A stretch of DNA of 64,000 nt from Sphingomonas guangdongensis. GTDB lineage: Bacteria > Pseudomonadota > Alphaproteobacteria > Sphingomonadales > Sphingomonadaceae. A program made the translations under genes and the position numbers. The stretch's first letter is position 1. Each line of letters begins with the position of its first letter. Of the stretch, positions 26,577-34,497 are shown piece by piece. The notes under the pieces are model-generated. The model made no database searches and was not told where the DNA came from. It saw nothing but the letters and a program-made list of their open reading frames with translations. Where the stretch lies: assembly GCF_900199185.1 (NCBI RefSeq), contig NZ_OBMI01000001.1:1401340-1465339 (forward strand), written 5' to 3'.

Positions 26577-26644
26577 GCCGACCCTCACGCGGTCGGCATA
26601 ACTGAGGCCTCCGGAGCAGCGGATACGGGCGTCCGCTGCTCCGG
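26577..26644. repeat. Tandem pair of strong inverted repeats
   Basis: Arms 26577-26583 and 26591-26597 form a perfect 7-bp stem with a 7-base loop. Arms 26611-26623 and 26632-26644 form a perfect 13-bp stem with an 8-base loop. They start 7 bases after the stop at 26569. No T-run follows, so they could be a terminator, a transcript-end protector or an element border. Confidence 0.6.
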
Positions 26645-26646
26645 GT

Positions 26647-27000
26647 AAAGGCGCCGAGGCGCTCGACTATTCGGGGCTGACCAGCACGCTGCTGCTGACG
26701 ATCGACAGCATCGCGAAGCGCCGCGCCCGCTTCCCTTGGTTGGTCGCGGAGATCGAGGAACGCGGAATGGCGGTGAGCGCCGCCAACCTCGCCGCGGTGG
26801 CCGGCGAGGTGCTGACGGGTAAGCAGGCGAGCGAAGGCAAGGTCATGAAGATCGAGGGCAAGGCGCGCCGCGCCAAGCTGGCGGCAAAGGCGGCGCCGAC
26901 CGTCGCAGCCATCCGCGCGGCAGCCGATGTGAATTGGAGCGTCTACTACGCCGACATCGCCGCCTGTCTCTGGTCGTGCGTCAAGGCGCTCGCCTCGTGA
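26647..27000 (+). pseudogene. Coding-like remnant without a normal start
   Basis: This frame is open from a stop at 26599 to TGA 26998-27000 and has strongly coding-like third positions. It reads 'KGAEALDYSGLTSTLLLTID', 'SIAKRRARFPWLVAEIEERG', then an Ala/Lys-rich helix ('GKARRAKLAAKAAPTVAAIR') and ends 'YYADIAACLWSCVKALAS'. No ATG or GTG with a ribosome site exists before the conserved-looking part; the first candidates are TTG 26740 and ATG 26767. I interpret it as the 3' end of a phage-type gene cut at the hairpin pair, but it could be a short gene starting at 26740. Confidence 0.4.
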
Positions 27001-27007
27001 AGAAGAT

Positions 27008-27181
27008 TTACGGCACCGAGCTGGTGCAGGCGGGGCAGTCTTGACGGCCAGGTTCTTTCGGCTCGCCGCACGCGCACTTGGTGCCAGCCAAGTAAGCGCG
27101 GTTGTCCTCGGACATGCGCTCCAGCAAGCGGCCAGGTGCAAGGAATAGCTGAACAGCTCGGTTGATGAGCGGGTTAGGCAT
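27008..27181 (-). CDS. Small zinc-ribbon-like protein
   Basis: A 57-residue product from ATG 27181, which shares one base with the stop of the upstream gene (TGATG), so translation is coupled. It begins MPNPLINRAVQLFLAPGRLL and ends with two Cys pairs (CACGEPKEPGRQDCPAC), a probable zinc knuckle. This organisation, a short helix followed by a knuckle, occurs in many small phage or plasmid proteins. No function is assigned. Confidence 0.55.
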   Translation of the reverse strand: MPNPLINRAVQLFLAPGRLLERMSEDNRAYLAGTKCACGEPKEPGRQDCPACTSSVP

Positions 27182-27432
27182 CAGATCGCCTTCCGATCCT
27201 CCCACTCGCATGGCTCGCATAGCGGAACGCCGGCGGGCTTCTCGCCGTCACAGTGCGGGCAAATTGTCGAGGCGGTGGTCTCCGCGGCACTCCGACGCAG
27301 CAGCTCGTCGCCTTCCTTCCAGCCCTCGACGATGGTGTTTGGGAGAAGGAAGGGCGCCGACAACCATCGTGACACGGCGCGGCTAGGTAGCAGGAACAGC
27401 GCCAGCAACCAGCGCGGCAGGATGGTACGCAT
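27181..27432 (-). CDS. Small protein with hydrophobic N-terminus and zinc-ribbon-like end
   Basis: From ATG 27432 it has 83 residues (MRTILPRWLLALFLLPSRAV); an in-frame ATG at 27462 is also possible. The first 35 residues are hydrophobic with Arg and may insert in a membrane. The C-terminal 'CPHCDGEKPAGVPLCEPCEW' repeats the Cys-pair design of the downstream gene, with which it is translationally coupled. The two look like related parts of one unit; partner and role are unknown. Confidence 0.5.
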   Translation of the reverse strand: MRTILPRWLLALFLLPSRAVSRWLSAPFLLPNTIVEGWKEGDELLRRSAAETTASTICPHCDGEKPAGVPLCEPCEWEDRKAI

Positions 27433-27520
27433 CGGTGCCTTGCTAACGATCTGCAGCGGCACCGTCGATCACTGATCATCGCCAATTCGGTGCTTTCCGG
27501 CTCATAATGGAGGCTGATCC

Positions 27521-28972
27521 ATGCCAGCGCCCACCCTCAAGACGATTGCCCCCGACATTGCTCGCATCTCCGGCCGGCCGGTCCGCCGGTACTGGGCCGA
27601 CGCGATTGGTGACCTCGCCGCCGCGCCCAATCACCGGTCCTCGCCTTACGGCCGCGGTCCTGGCCGCCTCGACGGCTGGAACCCGACCTACTACGCGTCG
27701 GTTCGACCAGATGTGATCGCGGCGGGCGTCGCGCTGGATGAGCACTGGCGCGCGATCGGTCGGTTCGAAGGCTGGCCGGCCTATGAGGACGCGCCGGCGC
27801 TGTCCGTGCTGGAGCCGGGAACGGAGGTGTGGGTGCCTGCGCCAGAGGTGGACTTCCCCGACGTGTACGCGCCACCCGGCGCGCGTGAGGTCGTACTGAA
27901 AGTGCGCGTCACCCGCTTCGGCAAGCCGTGCGAGCGCAGCTTCGAGGGTCGCTTTCAGGTTCAGGGCGGGTCGCTCAACGTGCCGGGGCAGTCGTTCGCG
28001 ACCGCGCGGTCTCACCCGACGCAGGGCTCGATCATGCGGGTGGTGTGGCAAGCCCCGGTGGAGATGGTCGGGCGCAGCGGCACCGTCAACACGGCGGTGG
28101 TCAGCAACGAGAACATCTTCATCGTCAACGCGGTCATCCACCTCAACACGCCCGCGCCGGACGGCTACCGCTACGACGACGCAGCCCTGCCGCCCGAACC
28201 GGTGCTGCCCAAGCTCGGCCGGCACGACGATGAGGTGCAGCTGTTCGAGGATCGCGACACCTCGCACGACCACCACTACCGGCTGAACGGCAGCCTGCCG
28301 ATCGTGCCGCCGGGCACGGTGCTGGCGAACGGCCGCGACATCACCGCCGACCTGTGCCCGATCATCGACGGTCCCGAGCGGTTCCGCCGCTTCAGGATCG
28401 CCGACGTGAGCAACGCGCCGATCCGCTACGACGGGATCGACTGGAACTACGTCGCTGCCGGGTTCGAGACCAACAAGGTCGCCTATGTCGACGGCATCTG
28501 GCAGGCGAAGATGCAGGTGCGCGGCTTCCCACACCTCGACAGTGCGCCGTGGTGGGGCATCCACGCCGACGGTTCCTGGCCGCCCGAGCTCGACATCCTG
28601 GAGATGATCCGCGGCGGGCAGGCGGCGACCTTCCACGGCAACGACCAGGGCAGCGGCGAGGGCAAGCCCCAGGTCAGTTTCCCCTACCGCGTCACAGAGG
28701 GCATCCGCACCATCACGCTTCAGCGGCTCACGATCGAGTGGCAGGGGTACGAACGTCGATGGTTCCGATTGTGGGACCAGCACCAAGGCGAGGCGGCTTA
28801 CCTGGTCGGCGAGGGGCCGGACTATATGCGTGACTGGCCGATCGGCTTCACCTGCAACATGGAGCTCGGCGGTGCCGGTGGGTCGCTGCAGGAGGCGCTG
28901 GCGTCGCCAGTTAAGCCGTCCACCTACGAGGGCACCGACCTCTACTGGGTTAGGTACTGGAAGCCTGCCTGA
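27521..28972 (+). CDS. GH16-like protein with an N-terminal copy of the 45-residue repeat
   Basis: ATG 27521 gives 483 residues without a signal peptide. Residues about 48-92 match the repeat of the large secreted GH16 protein at 2598 (core 'GWNPTYYASVRPDVIAAG', then 'EHWRAIGRFEGWPAY'). A central part (about 110-270) resembles a beta-sandwich linker. The C-terminal domain holds a GH16 catalytic motif WPPELDILE with ELDILE at 356-361, preceded by 'HLDSAPWWGIHADG' and followed by 'GFTCNMELGGAGG'. It lies among very small phage-like genes rather than in the polysaccharide locus, so it may be a tail-associated depolymerase or a captured host gene. How it leaves the cell is not evident. Confidence 0.75.
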   Translation: MPAPTLKTIAPDIARISGRPVRRYWADAIGDLAAAPNHRSSPYGRGPGRLDGWNPTYYASVRPDVIAAGVALDEHWRAIGRFEGWPAYEDAPALSVLEPGTEVWVPAPEVDFPDVYAPPGAREVVLKVRVTRFGKPCERSFEGRFQVQGGSLNVPGQSFATARSHPTQGSIMRVVWQAPVEMVGRSGTVNTAVVSNENIFIVNAVIHLNTPAPDGYRYDDAALPPEPVLPKLGRHDDEVQLFEDRDTSHDHHYRLNGSLPIVPPGTVLANGRDITADLCPIIDGPERFRRFRIADVSNAPIRYDGIDWNYVAAGFETNKVAYVDGIWQAKMQVRGFPHLDSAPWWGIHADGSWPPELDILEMIRGGQAATFHGNDQGSGEGKPQVSFPYRVTEGIRTITLQRLTIEWQGYERRWFRLWDQHQGEAAYLVGEGPDYMRDWPIGFTCNMELGGAGGSLQEALASPVKPSTYEGTDLYWVRYWKPA

Positions 28973-28998
28973 GAATTTCGAGGCAGCCATCCGTTAAA

Positions 28999-29136
28999 TC
29001 ACTCAACGGGCCGCTTCTTCGCATGCCGCACCGAGACCCATCCGCAGCGCTTGCAGCGGCAAACCGTCGTCCCCGGTCGCAGAGTAGCTGCTTTGCGCAC
29101 CCACCGATGGATGCCGAGCTTGCACCAAAGGCTCAT
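28999..29136 (-). CDS. Small Cys-rich basic protein
   Basis: A 45-residue frame from ATG 29136 reads 'MSLWCKLGIHRWVRKAATLR' and later 'VCRCKRCGWVSVRHAKKRP'. The order Cys-x3-His then CxCxxC looks like a small zinc-binding fold. A G-rich stretch (GGGGGGCG) lies just upstream. It is too short for most gene callers; coding is supported by the clustered Cys and by its place next to other tiny genes. Confidence 0.5.
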   Translation of the reverse strand: MSLWCKLGIHRWVRKAATLRPGTTVCRCKRCGWVSVRHAKKRPVE

Positions 29137-29172
29137 ACGCGCCCCCCACTTCCGGGTGGCGCGTTAAAGGTC

Positions 29173-29304
29173 TCAAACGACCGCCCGAACGCCCGCGGCT
29201 ATGACGGCCCAAAGCAGTAGGGACAACGAAAAACTTGCAATCCAAACACTTGCCCTGATCCCGCCCGACGTTCTGACAGGGAGATGAGGATTAGTCCTCA
29301 ACAT
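29173..29304 (-). CDS. Small single-pass membrane protein
   Basis: ATG 29304 is preceded by a strong ribosome site (GGAGAGGAAG, about 5 bases away). The 43-residue product has a basic and polar N-terminus (MLRTNPHLPVRTSGGIR) and one membrane helix (VWIASFSLSLLLWAVIAAGV), with a positive charge on both sides. The frame is open to 29427, but no ribosome site exists there. Function unknown. Confidence 0.62.
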   Translation of the reverse strand: MLRTNPHLPVRTSGGIRASVWIASFSLSLLLWAVIAAGVRAVV

Positions 29305-29490
29305 CTCGCTTCCTCTCCTCGCAACCGGCGTGTTCGCCGTAAGTCTAAAATGAGCAACGTTGGCACTCTGTTCCAGATTGAAACATCGAGTGAGCGCTAA
29401 CGCAATATAGTTTCTTTCGTCGCGCACGACTTCGCGCGCTGACCTAACCCGCCGCCGCGCGGCTTTGCGGCATCCACCAGGAGAACATGC

Positions 29491-29652
29491 ATGAACCTCG
29501 GCAAGCTGCTCAAGTCCGTCGCCAAGAAGGCGAAGGAGAACCCCGAACTGGCGCTGATCGTCCTCGGCATCGCCGCGCCCAAGCTGGCGGCAAAGGTCGC
29601 ACCCAAGATCGCGCAGGTCGCCGCGGCCGTGAAGGTGGCGAAGGCGCTCTAA
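29491..29652 (+). CDS. Small Ala/Lys-rich amphipathic protein
   Basis: ATG 29491, with AGGAG 7 bases upstream, encodes 53 residues: MNLGKLLKSVAKKAKENPEL, a hydrophobic 'ALIVLGIAAPKLA', then repeated Lys-Val-Ala turns. It looks like a long amphipathic helix that could bind a membrane. Similar Ala/Lys-rich segments occur in the remnant at 26647-27000. Its stop meets that of the convergent gene at 29649. Function unknown; a phage accessory gene is the likeliest origin. Confidence 0.6.
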   Translation: MNLGKLLKSVAKKAKENPELALIVLGIAAPKLAAKVAPKIAQVAAAVKVAKAL

Positions 29653-29900
29653 TCCTCGAACCCGGCAATGCCTCCGCCCTGCTTCTCGCGCAGCACGGGG
29701 CAGGGCGGGCCCTCCGGAGCGCTGGTCAGGACTTCAAACCGGTGCAGTCCTCGCCCCGCGACGTGCGCGGCAAGGCGGCTGTCCGCCATGCGACGTCGAT
29801 CAGGCATGTTGCAGGCGATATCGGCGCGGACCTGGGCGGGCAGGGTGCGCAGCGCCTGCGTGATCTGCCAGATCAGTTCGTCCCGGTTTACCTGCCTCAC
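29649..29900 (-). CDS. Hypothetical small protein
   Basis: GTG 29900, preceded by GGGAG, encodes 83 residues starting VRQVNRDELIWQITQALRTL. Two helices precede a short strand ('HRFEVLTSAPEGPPCPVL') and a Gly-rich end. It has no membrane segment or known motif. It lies 51 bases downstream of the tiny membrane-protein gene at 29952-30062 and probably shares its transcript. Confidence 0.5.
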   Translation of the reverse strand: MRQVNRDELIWQITQALRTLPAQVRADIACNMPDRRRMADSRLAAHVAGRGLHRFEVLTSAPEGPPCPVLREKQGGGIAGFED

Positions 29901-29951
29901 GCCTGCTCGCTCCCGACTCGATGAGTGCGGAACGTAGCTGGAACATCGCGG

Positions 29952-30062
29952 CTACGCGAACCAGATCGAGACAGTGGTGATCGTGCCGATCGCGATCAGC
30001 GTGGCGTAGCACCACAGCTCCGCGCGGCGGACCGGCTCCAACCCGTTGGGTGCCCGGCTCAC
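29952..30062 (-). CDS. Tiny membrane protein (36 residues)
   Basis: GTG 30062 overlaps the stop of the upstream gene by 4 bases (GTGA), a strong sign of real translation for such a short frame. It encodes a polar start (VSRAPNGLEPVRRAELW) followed by one membrane helix (CYATLIAIGTITTVSIWF). It ends at TAG 29952. No function can be assigned; it is part of a row of small accessory genes. Confidence 0.5.
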   Translation of the reverse strand: MSRAPNGLEPVRRAELWCYATLIAIGTITTVSIWFA

Positions 30063-30358
30063 AGGTCAAGGTTCCTGCGCTCGATCTCCGCGATCAACAG
30101 ATCGGCATCGGGATCGCCAGCCTCTCCGGTGGTCATCTGCCACGCCGCGAGCACCTGCTGGTCGCTGACGGCTCGGCGGCTGCTCTCGATGCTGGTCCGC
30201 AGTCTGTCGGCATAACTGCCACCGTGGGGCCACTCGGGATCTGTGACGCCTGTTCCGGCTTCCTCGTGGTCAAGCGCGCGCCGCTCCTCTGCCGCGTCGC
30301 GAAGGTGCCGGAGCACGCGAGCAAGATCGTTCCGGTCGAAGTTTTCGAGCATAGCCAT
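30059..30358 (-). CDS. Hypothetical charged helical protein
   Basis: ATG 30358 gives 99 residues (MAMLENFDRNDLARVLRHLR), highly charged and predicted helical, with no membrane segment. It includes 'SYADRLRTSIESSRRAVSDQ' and ends in 'EIERRNLDL'. The stop is coupled to the tiny membrane protein downstream. Not recognised. Confidence 0.55.
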   Translation of the reverse strand: MAMLENFDRNDLARVLRHLRDAAEERRALDHEEAGTGVTDPEWPHGGSYADRLRTSIESSRRAVSDQQVLAAWQMTTGEAGDPDADLLIAEIERRNLDL

Positions 30359-30402
30359 GAGCGAAGCGTCTCACCGCCAATCGCCCGATGAAAGCGCCCT
30401 AT

Positions 30403-30615
30403 CTAACCACCTAGCTCGCTCGCGGGCACGCCGAAAAATCTGGCCAACGTCTCGATCTCCTCACCTGGCAGGTCGAGCAGGTAGGTGTCGGCGTTCCAGC
30501 GCTTCCGGAAGTAGGTCTCGCTGCGGCCAATTACGCGGGCGAGGGTGGGCACCGTGACGTTGATCTCGCGGGCCAGCTGCTTCAGGCGCGGCAGGGGGCG
30601 GAGCGGAGCCGTCAT
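30403..30615 (-). CDS. Small helix-turn-helix DNA-binding protein
   Basis: From ATG 30615 it has 70 residues; an ATG at 30642 is in frame. The sequence 'RLKQLAREINVTVPTLARVI' followed by 'GRSETYFRKRW' and 'EIETLARFFGVPASELGG' has the spacing of a Cro/CI or excisionase-type HTH. It would be the likely regulator of the small minus-strand genes downstream of it. The 30643-30780 gap up to tRNA-Val should hold its promoter. Confidence 0.6.
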   Translation of the reverse strand: MTAPLRPLPRLKQLAREINVTVPTLARVIGRSETYFRKRWNADTYLLDLPGEEIETLARFFGVPASELGG

Positions 30616-30780
30616 CACGTGCGAGCCTGCCATGCCGAACACGTACCAAGCAAGCGGCCCCTACTTCGGGAATAGTTCGGGACTCGACGTTCCGACCGGT
30701 TCCTTTTCGTTCTCCTCCATTCCCTTCGCGCACCACTTGCGTCGTCAGAAATTAGCGGTATTCCGCGGGTTCCCGAGAGC

Positions 30781-30856
30781 GGGCGCTTAGCTCAGTTGGT
30801 AGAGCATCTCGTTTACACCGAGAGGGTCGGCGGTTCGAGCCCGTCAGCGCCCACCA
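30781..30856 (+). tRNA. tRNA-Val (anticodon TAC)
   Basis: A complete cloverleaf. Acceptor arms GGGCGCT (30781-30787) and AGCGCCC (30846-30852) pair fully, the D-loop has AGTTGGTAGA, the anticodon stem TCTCG/CGAGA encloses loop TTTACAC, and the T-arm reads GGCGGTTCGAGCCCGTC. CCA is encoded (30854-30856). It reads Val codon GTA and related codons. It sits at the right end of the accessory region, a common integration point, but I found no second copy of its 3' end in the window. Confidence 0.95.
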
Positions 30857-30867
30857 TCCCCGACAAG

Positions 30868-31431
30868 TCACAGTGCGCGGATCAGGCGGGTCGCCGACGC
30901 GATCCAGGGCGGGCTGGCGATGATCTGCTGGCGTGCGCCGGCGCCGAGCGGGAGCAGCTGGACCCTGTCGCCCTCGCGCCCGATCAGCCGACCAAAGGCG
31001 AAGCGACCCGCCGGGCGCGGCACCAGCACGTCGCGGTTGAGGGCGCTGGCGAACTGCTCGGGCGCGAGGCGCGTGCACCAGATCTCATCGCCTGCGCGGT
31101 AGTCTCCCACCCCGGCGGTGACGGTGATCGCAAGCGCGCCCGGAGCGGGGTGCGGCGCAACCACCGTTGCGGAGCGGGTGGGCGCCACCGCTCCCGCCGG
31201 TCCGAGCAGCGCGGCCACGGGCACATCGGCGCGGGCCGGCAGGGTCACGAGATCGGCGGCGGTCACGCCGAGCGCTGCGGCAATACGATTGAGCCAGGCA
31301 ACCGAAACGGTTCGCGTGCCCGTCTCCAATCGCCCGATCGTCTGAGCGGTCGTCGGGGGCGAACAGGCGCGCGCAACATCGTCCAGCGTCAGGCCACGGG
31401 CGCGGCGAACCTCCCTGATGGCTGTAATCAT
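30868..31431 (-). CDS. XRE-family transcriptional regulator
   Basis: The 187-residue protein opens with an HTH ('ITAIREVRRARGLTLDDVAR', then 'TIGRLETGTRTVSVAWLNRI'). The C-terminal part (about 75-187) is an S24-like or cupin-like sensor-type domain without the Ser/Lys pair of a self-cleaving LexA protein that I could confirm. It diverges from the DUF6456 gene; promoters for both should be in 31432-31520, so autoregulation is plausible. Confidence 0.8.
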   Translation of the reverse strand: MITAIREVRRARGLTLDDVARACSPPTTAQTIGRLETGTRTVSVAWLNRIAAALGVTAADLVTLPARADVPVAALLGPAGAVAPTRSATVVAPHPAPGALAITVTAGVGDYRAGDEIWCTRLAPEQFASALNRDVLVPRPAGRFAFGRLIGREGDRVQLLPLGAGARQQIIASPPWIASATRLIRAL

Positions 31432-31520
31432 CGGCCGTTCTCCCTAACCTGTCTGGTTCTCTGTCCTACAACCCGGTGCGCGTGGCAAGCGTCGCTGCGA
31501 CTCGGGACAAGGAATCAGGC

Positions 31521-31988
31521 GTGAAGCGCGAGCTGGTGGAACGGACGATCGGGAAGGGACGCAGCGTCACGGTCAACCTGGGCGAGTCGCCGCTGTCTTG
31601 GTTGCAGTCGCGCGGCCACGTCGATGCCCGGCAGTTCGAGGCGGGCGAGCGGCTGCGCGCCGATTACGAGACGGCACAGCTGGGCGCCCGCGTCACCATG
31701 GCGTGGGATGCGGCACCCGCCGGGCGGACGCCACGGGGCACGCCGCCGGCGCTGGACCCAGCACTCGCGACGATCGCGGCCAAGCGGCGGTTCGACGCCG
31801 CGGTGGCGAGCGTCGGGCCGGGGCTGACCGACGTGTTGTGGCGGGTGGTCTGCGCCGGCGAGGGACTGGGCGCGGCGGAGCGGGCGCTCGGCTGGCCGGC
31901 GCGGGCGGGCAAGCTGGTGCTCGGGCTGGCGCTCGACCGGCTGGCGGACCACTACCGGCTGGGCGGCACCGCTACCATCCGCCGGTAG
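31521..31988 (+). CDS. DUF6456 domain protein
   Basis: GTG 31521 is preceded by AAGGAA; a GTG at 31476 would extend it by 15 residues. The 155-residue product has 'ESPLSWLQSRGHVDARQFEA', 'GERLRADYETAQLGARVTM' and 'LTDVLWRVVCAGEGLGAAER', followed by a C-terminal HTH-like helix pair. This fits a family found with regulators in sphingomonads, thought to bind DNA. Its 3' end overlaps the convergent DUF2339 gene by 37 bases. Confidence 0.72.
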   Translation: MKRELVERTIGKGRSVTVNLGESPLSWLQSRGHVDARQFEAGERLRADYETAQLGARVTMAWDAAPAGRTPRGTPPALDPALATIAAKRRFDAAVASVGPGLTDVLWRVVCAGEGLGAAERALGWPARAGKLVLGLALDRLADHYRLGGTATIRR

Positions 31989-34393
31989 AACCAGCCAATC
32001 CCGATCAGCGCGAGCCCGAGGCCGAGAAAGCTCAGGATCCGCAGCACGCCGCCGAGCGCCGCGACGTCGAGCAGGAAGACCTTCAACGTAACGGCGGTCA
32101 GCAGCAGCAGGCCCGCGGTGCGCAGCCCGCTGCCCGGATCGGTCAGGCCGCGCCACAGCCACACCACGGCGAGCAGCAGGAAGGCCGCGGAATAGCCCCA
32201 GTTCTCGGCCACGGAGAGCGGGCCGGTGAGCAGGCTGCCGTGCGTCAGCTGCCGCACTGCGGCGGCGACCGCGAGCAGGATGGACAGGAGCATCGTCCAG
32301 CGCCAGCCGCGGCCCGGGAGGGTTCGGGCGACCAGGGCGAGGAGCGCGGGCAGGAGGACGGCGGCGTTCAGGAGCGGCAGCGATCCGACCGCCTGCGGCA
32401 CGACGAGTGGGGTGAAGAGCACGAGATCGAACCAGAGCGCGCGCGCGAAGGCCACGAGGACAAGCGCGTGGCCGAGGCGCTTGGTTGCCGCGTGTCGGGC
32501 GAGGAGCACGCCTGCACCCGCGAATAGGAACGTGATCGCGGCGCGCTCGCTGAAGCCGAGTGCGAGGAAGCGGGACGGTGTCGCGAGCGCCAGCGGCTGC
32601 TTGGCGAGCGCGTAGAGCGTCGCGGCGGCGACCACGCCGCCCGCGAGCGTGACGGCAGGGCGCCAGCGGCCGAAGCTGTCCGGTGCGAAGCGCAGCGCGG
32701 CCGCGACGGCGACGAGCGGCAGCGCGAGCGACAGCAGCAGGCGACGTTGCGCCGGCAGGTAGGGATAGATCAGCGTCTCGCCGCCGATCGCGGCCGCAGC
32801 GGCACCGAGCAGGTTGAGGAGCGGTCCGCCGGCGAGCAGCAGCATCGCCAGTGCGACGAAGGCGGGCAATGCCTGCAATCTCGGATGGTCGCGCTGCCGG
32901 CCCCACCAGACCAGGATCGCGAGGGCCGGAACGAGCATCGCGGGCGCGGCGGCGAGCGGCACCGGCGCCGCAAGCGCAACGCCGCCGAGCAGGGCAGCGA
33001 TGGCGGCTCCGCCAACAAGGCCGACGTCCCGCCCCTGCGCCGCCCGGTGTCGCCAGGACAGCCAGGCAGCGGCGGCAGCGAGGACCAGGTCGACGATCGA
33101 CCAGGTGGTGGTGGGGAGCAAAGAAGGACGCGATAGATGCGCGACGAGGACCGGCCCGGCCAGCCCCACGAGCGCGACCGCCGCCCAACGAGGACCGAGC
33201 CCGGACCAGCGCAGCCCAGCGCCGGCAATCAGCGCGGTCGCGAGGACCACAGCGACCTGGCTTGCGGGAGACGGGCCGGTCGCGGCCGAGAAGGCCAGCG
33301 CCAGCAGCACGGTGACGAGCACGGCCGCGGCGAGCGCCGCGCCCTCCAGCACCGCATCCCGCCGTGCGAGCACCACTGCCGCCGCGGCGAGGGTCAGATG
33401 GTAGGCCCAGGCGAGCGGCGTGAAGTCGAGCGTCGGCGCGAGCACCAGCAGCTGCGCCAGCCCCGCGACGAGCGGTAGTGCGCGCAGCCACGTCCTGAGC
33501 GGGCCTGTCCGCGGCAGCGCCAGGGTCGCTCCGATCGCGAGCGCGGTGACGAAGGCGGCAACGCCCGTGCTCTCCGAGCCGCCGAGCAGCAGCACCAGCA
33601 GGTTCGCCCAGCCGAAGCCCGCGACCACCGCGGCCATCGCCAGCCAGGTCCAGCCGCGGGCGGCGGCGAGTGCGAACAGTGCCGCGATCAGGAGCGCGAG
33701 GTAGCCGAGCAGCGGTGTGACTCCGGCTGCGTCGACGCCGGCCACCAGCGGCGCGGCGAAGCCGCCGACCAGCGCCATGACGGCGGTCGGGGCGCCGTGG
33801 CGCAAGGACAGGAACAGCGCGCCGCCGGTGATCGCGGCGGTGGCCGCGAAGGCGGCGGTCGGGGCGATTAGGTGGTATTGTGCGGCTGCGACGTAGAGTG
33901 TGCCGTAGGCGCTGGCGATCGCGGCGCCCGAGAGGACCTGCGCTAGGCGCGGATCGTCGCGCGTGGCGGCGAGGCGGCGGGTCGCCTCGCTGCCGGCAAG
34001 CAGCGCGGCGGAGAACAGCGCGGCGAACGCGACGCGGACGGCGGGCCCGATCAGGCCGCTCTCGATCCCGTAGCGGACGAGGAACAGCCCGGCGACGACC
34101 AGCGCCGCGCCCCCGGTCCAGATCGGCAGCTTGCCGGCGACGAGCGCCTCCAACCGCTCGGCGAGGGTGGGCGCGGGCTCGGCCAGTACAAGCGGCAGCG
34201 CATCAGCGAGCGGCTCGGGCTCGGCGACGGCGGCGAGCGGCTCCGCATCGGCGGCGGACGGTTCGTGATCAAGCGCGGCAATTCGCAGTTCGCTCCGGAG
34301 CGCGGCCACGGTCCGCTCCAGCGCGGCGATGCGTCGGGTCAGCAGCGCCACCGCGACGGCGCCGAGCAGCAACAGCAGGAGGTCGGTTGTCAC
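31952..34393 (-). CDS. DUF2339 large polytopic membrane protein
   Basis: An 813-residue protein with an N-terminal helix, a short coiled-coil-like stretch ('RRIAALERTVAALRSELRIA'), an acidic Pro/Ala linker and more than twenty membrane helices. Segments such as 'WTGGAALVVAGLFLVRYGIE' and 'LSFLGLGLALIGIGWFYRRM' near the two ends are typical of DUF2339 proteins. The function of the family is unknown. The gene is single and transcribed away from the DUF1963 gene. Confidence 0.85.
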   Translation of the reverse strand: MTTDLLLLLLGAVAVALLTRRIAALERTVAALRSELRIAALDHEPSAADAEPLAAVAEPEPLADALPLVLAEPAPTLAERLEALVAGKLPIWTGGAALVVAGLFLVRYGIESGLIGPAVRVAFAALFSAALLAGSEATRRLAATRDDPRLAQVLSGAAIASAYGTLYVAAAQYHLIAPTAAFAATAAITGGALFLSLRHGAPTAVMALVGGFAAPLVAGVDAAGVTPLLGYLALLIAALFALAAARGWTWLAMAAVVAGFGWANLLVLLLGGSESTGVAAFVTALAIGATLALPRTGPLRTWLRALPLVAGLAQLLVLAPTLDFTPLAWAYHLTLAAAAVVLARRDAVLEGAALAAAVLVTVLLALAFSAATGPSPASQVAVVLATALIAGAGLRWSGLGPRWAAVALVGLAGPVLVAHLSRPSLLPTTTWSIVDLVLAAAAAWLSWRHRAAQGRDVGLVGGAAIAALLGGVALAAPVPLAAAPAMLVPALAILVWWGRQRDHPRLQALPAFVALAMLLLAGGPLLNLLGAAAAAIGGETLIYPYLPAQRRLLLSLALPLVAVAAALRFAPDSFGRWRPAVTLAGGVVAAATLYALAKQPLALATPSRFLALGFSERAAITFLFAGAGVLLARHAATKRLGHALVLVAFARALWFDLVLFTPLVVPQAVGSLPLLNAAVLLPALLALVARTLPGRGWRWTMLLSILLAVAAAVRQLTHGSLLTGPLSVAENWGYSAAFLLLAVVWLWRGLTDPGSGLRTAGLLLLTAVTLKVFLLDVAALGGVLRILSFLGLGLALIGIGWFYRRMVAVPPSR

Positions 34394-34497
34394 GGTCCTC
34401 CTATGCCCGGTTGTGAGGCGCGGCGCACGTGCGGGATGGGCGCACAGAGCTTCTTAACGCAGCGCCGCTATACCGGCAGCAAACGGCGAGTGGTCTC

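Noticed and set aside
29003..29245. 80-codon minus-strand frame after the third GH16 gene
   Set aside because: Another frame in the same place gives a better case: a 45-residue Cys-rich protein with a start at 29136.
30781..30856. tRNA-Val as a proven attachment site for the accessory region
   Set aside because: I found no second copy of its 3' end and no integrase gene in the window, so only its position is suggestive.
31515..33491. 658-codon minus-strand frame overlapping DUF6456 and DUF2339
   Set aside because: It runs in another frame through the DUF2339 gene and reads as Arg/Ala/Gly repeats; the membrane-helix frame is the real one.
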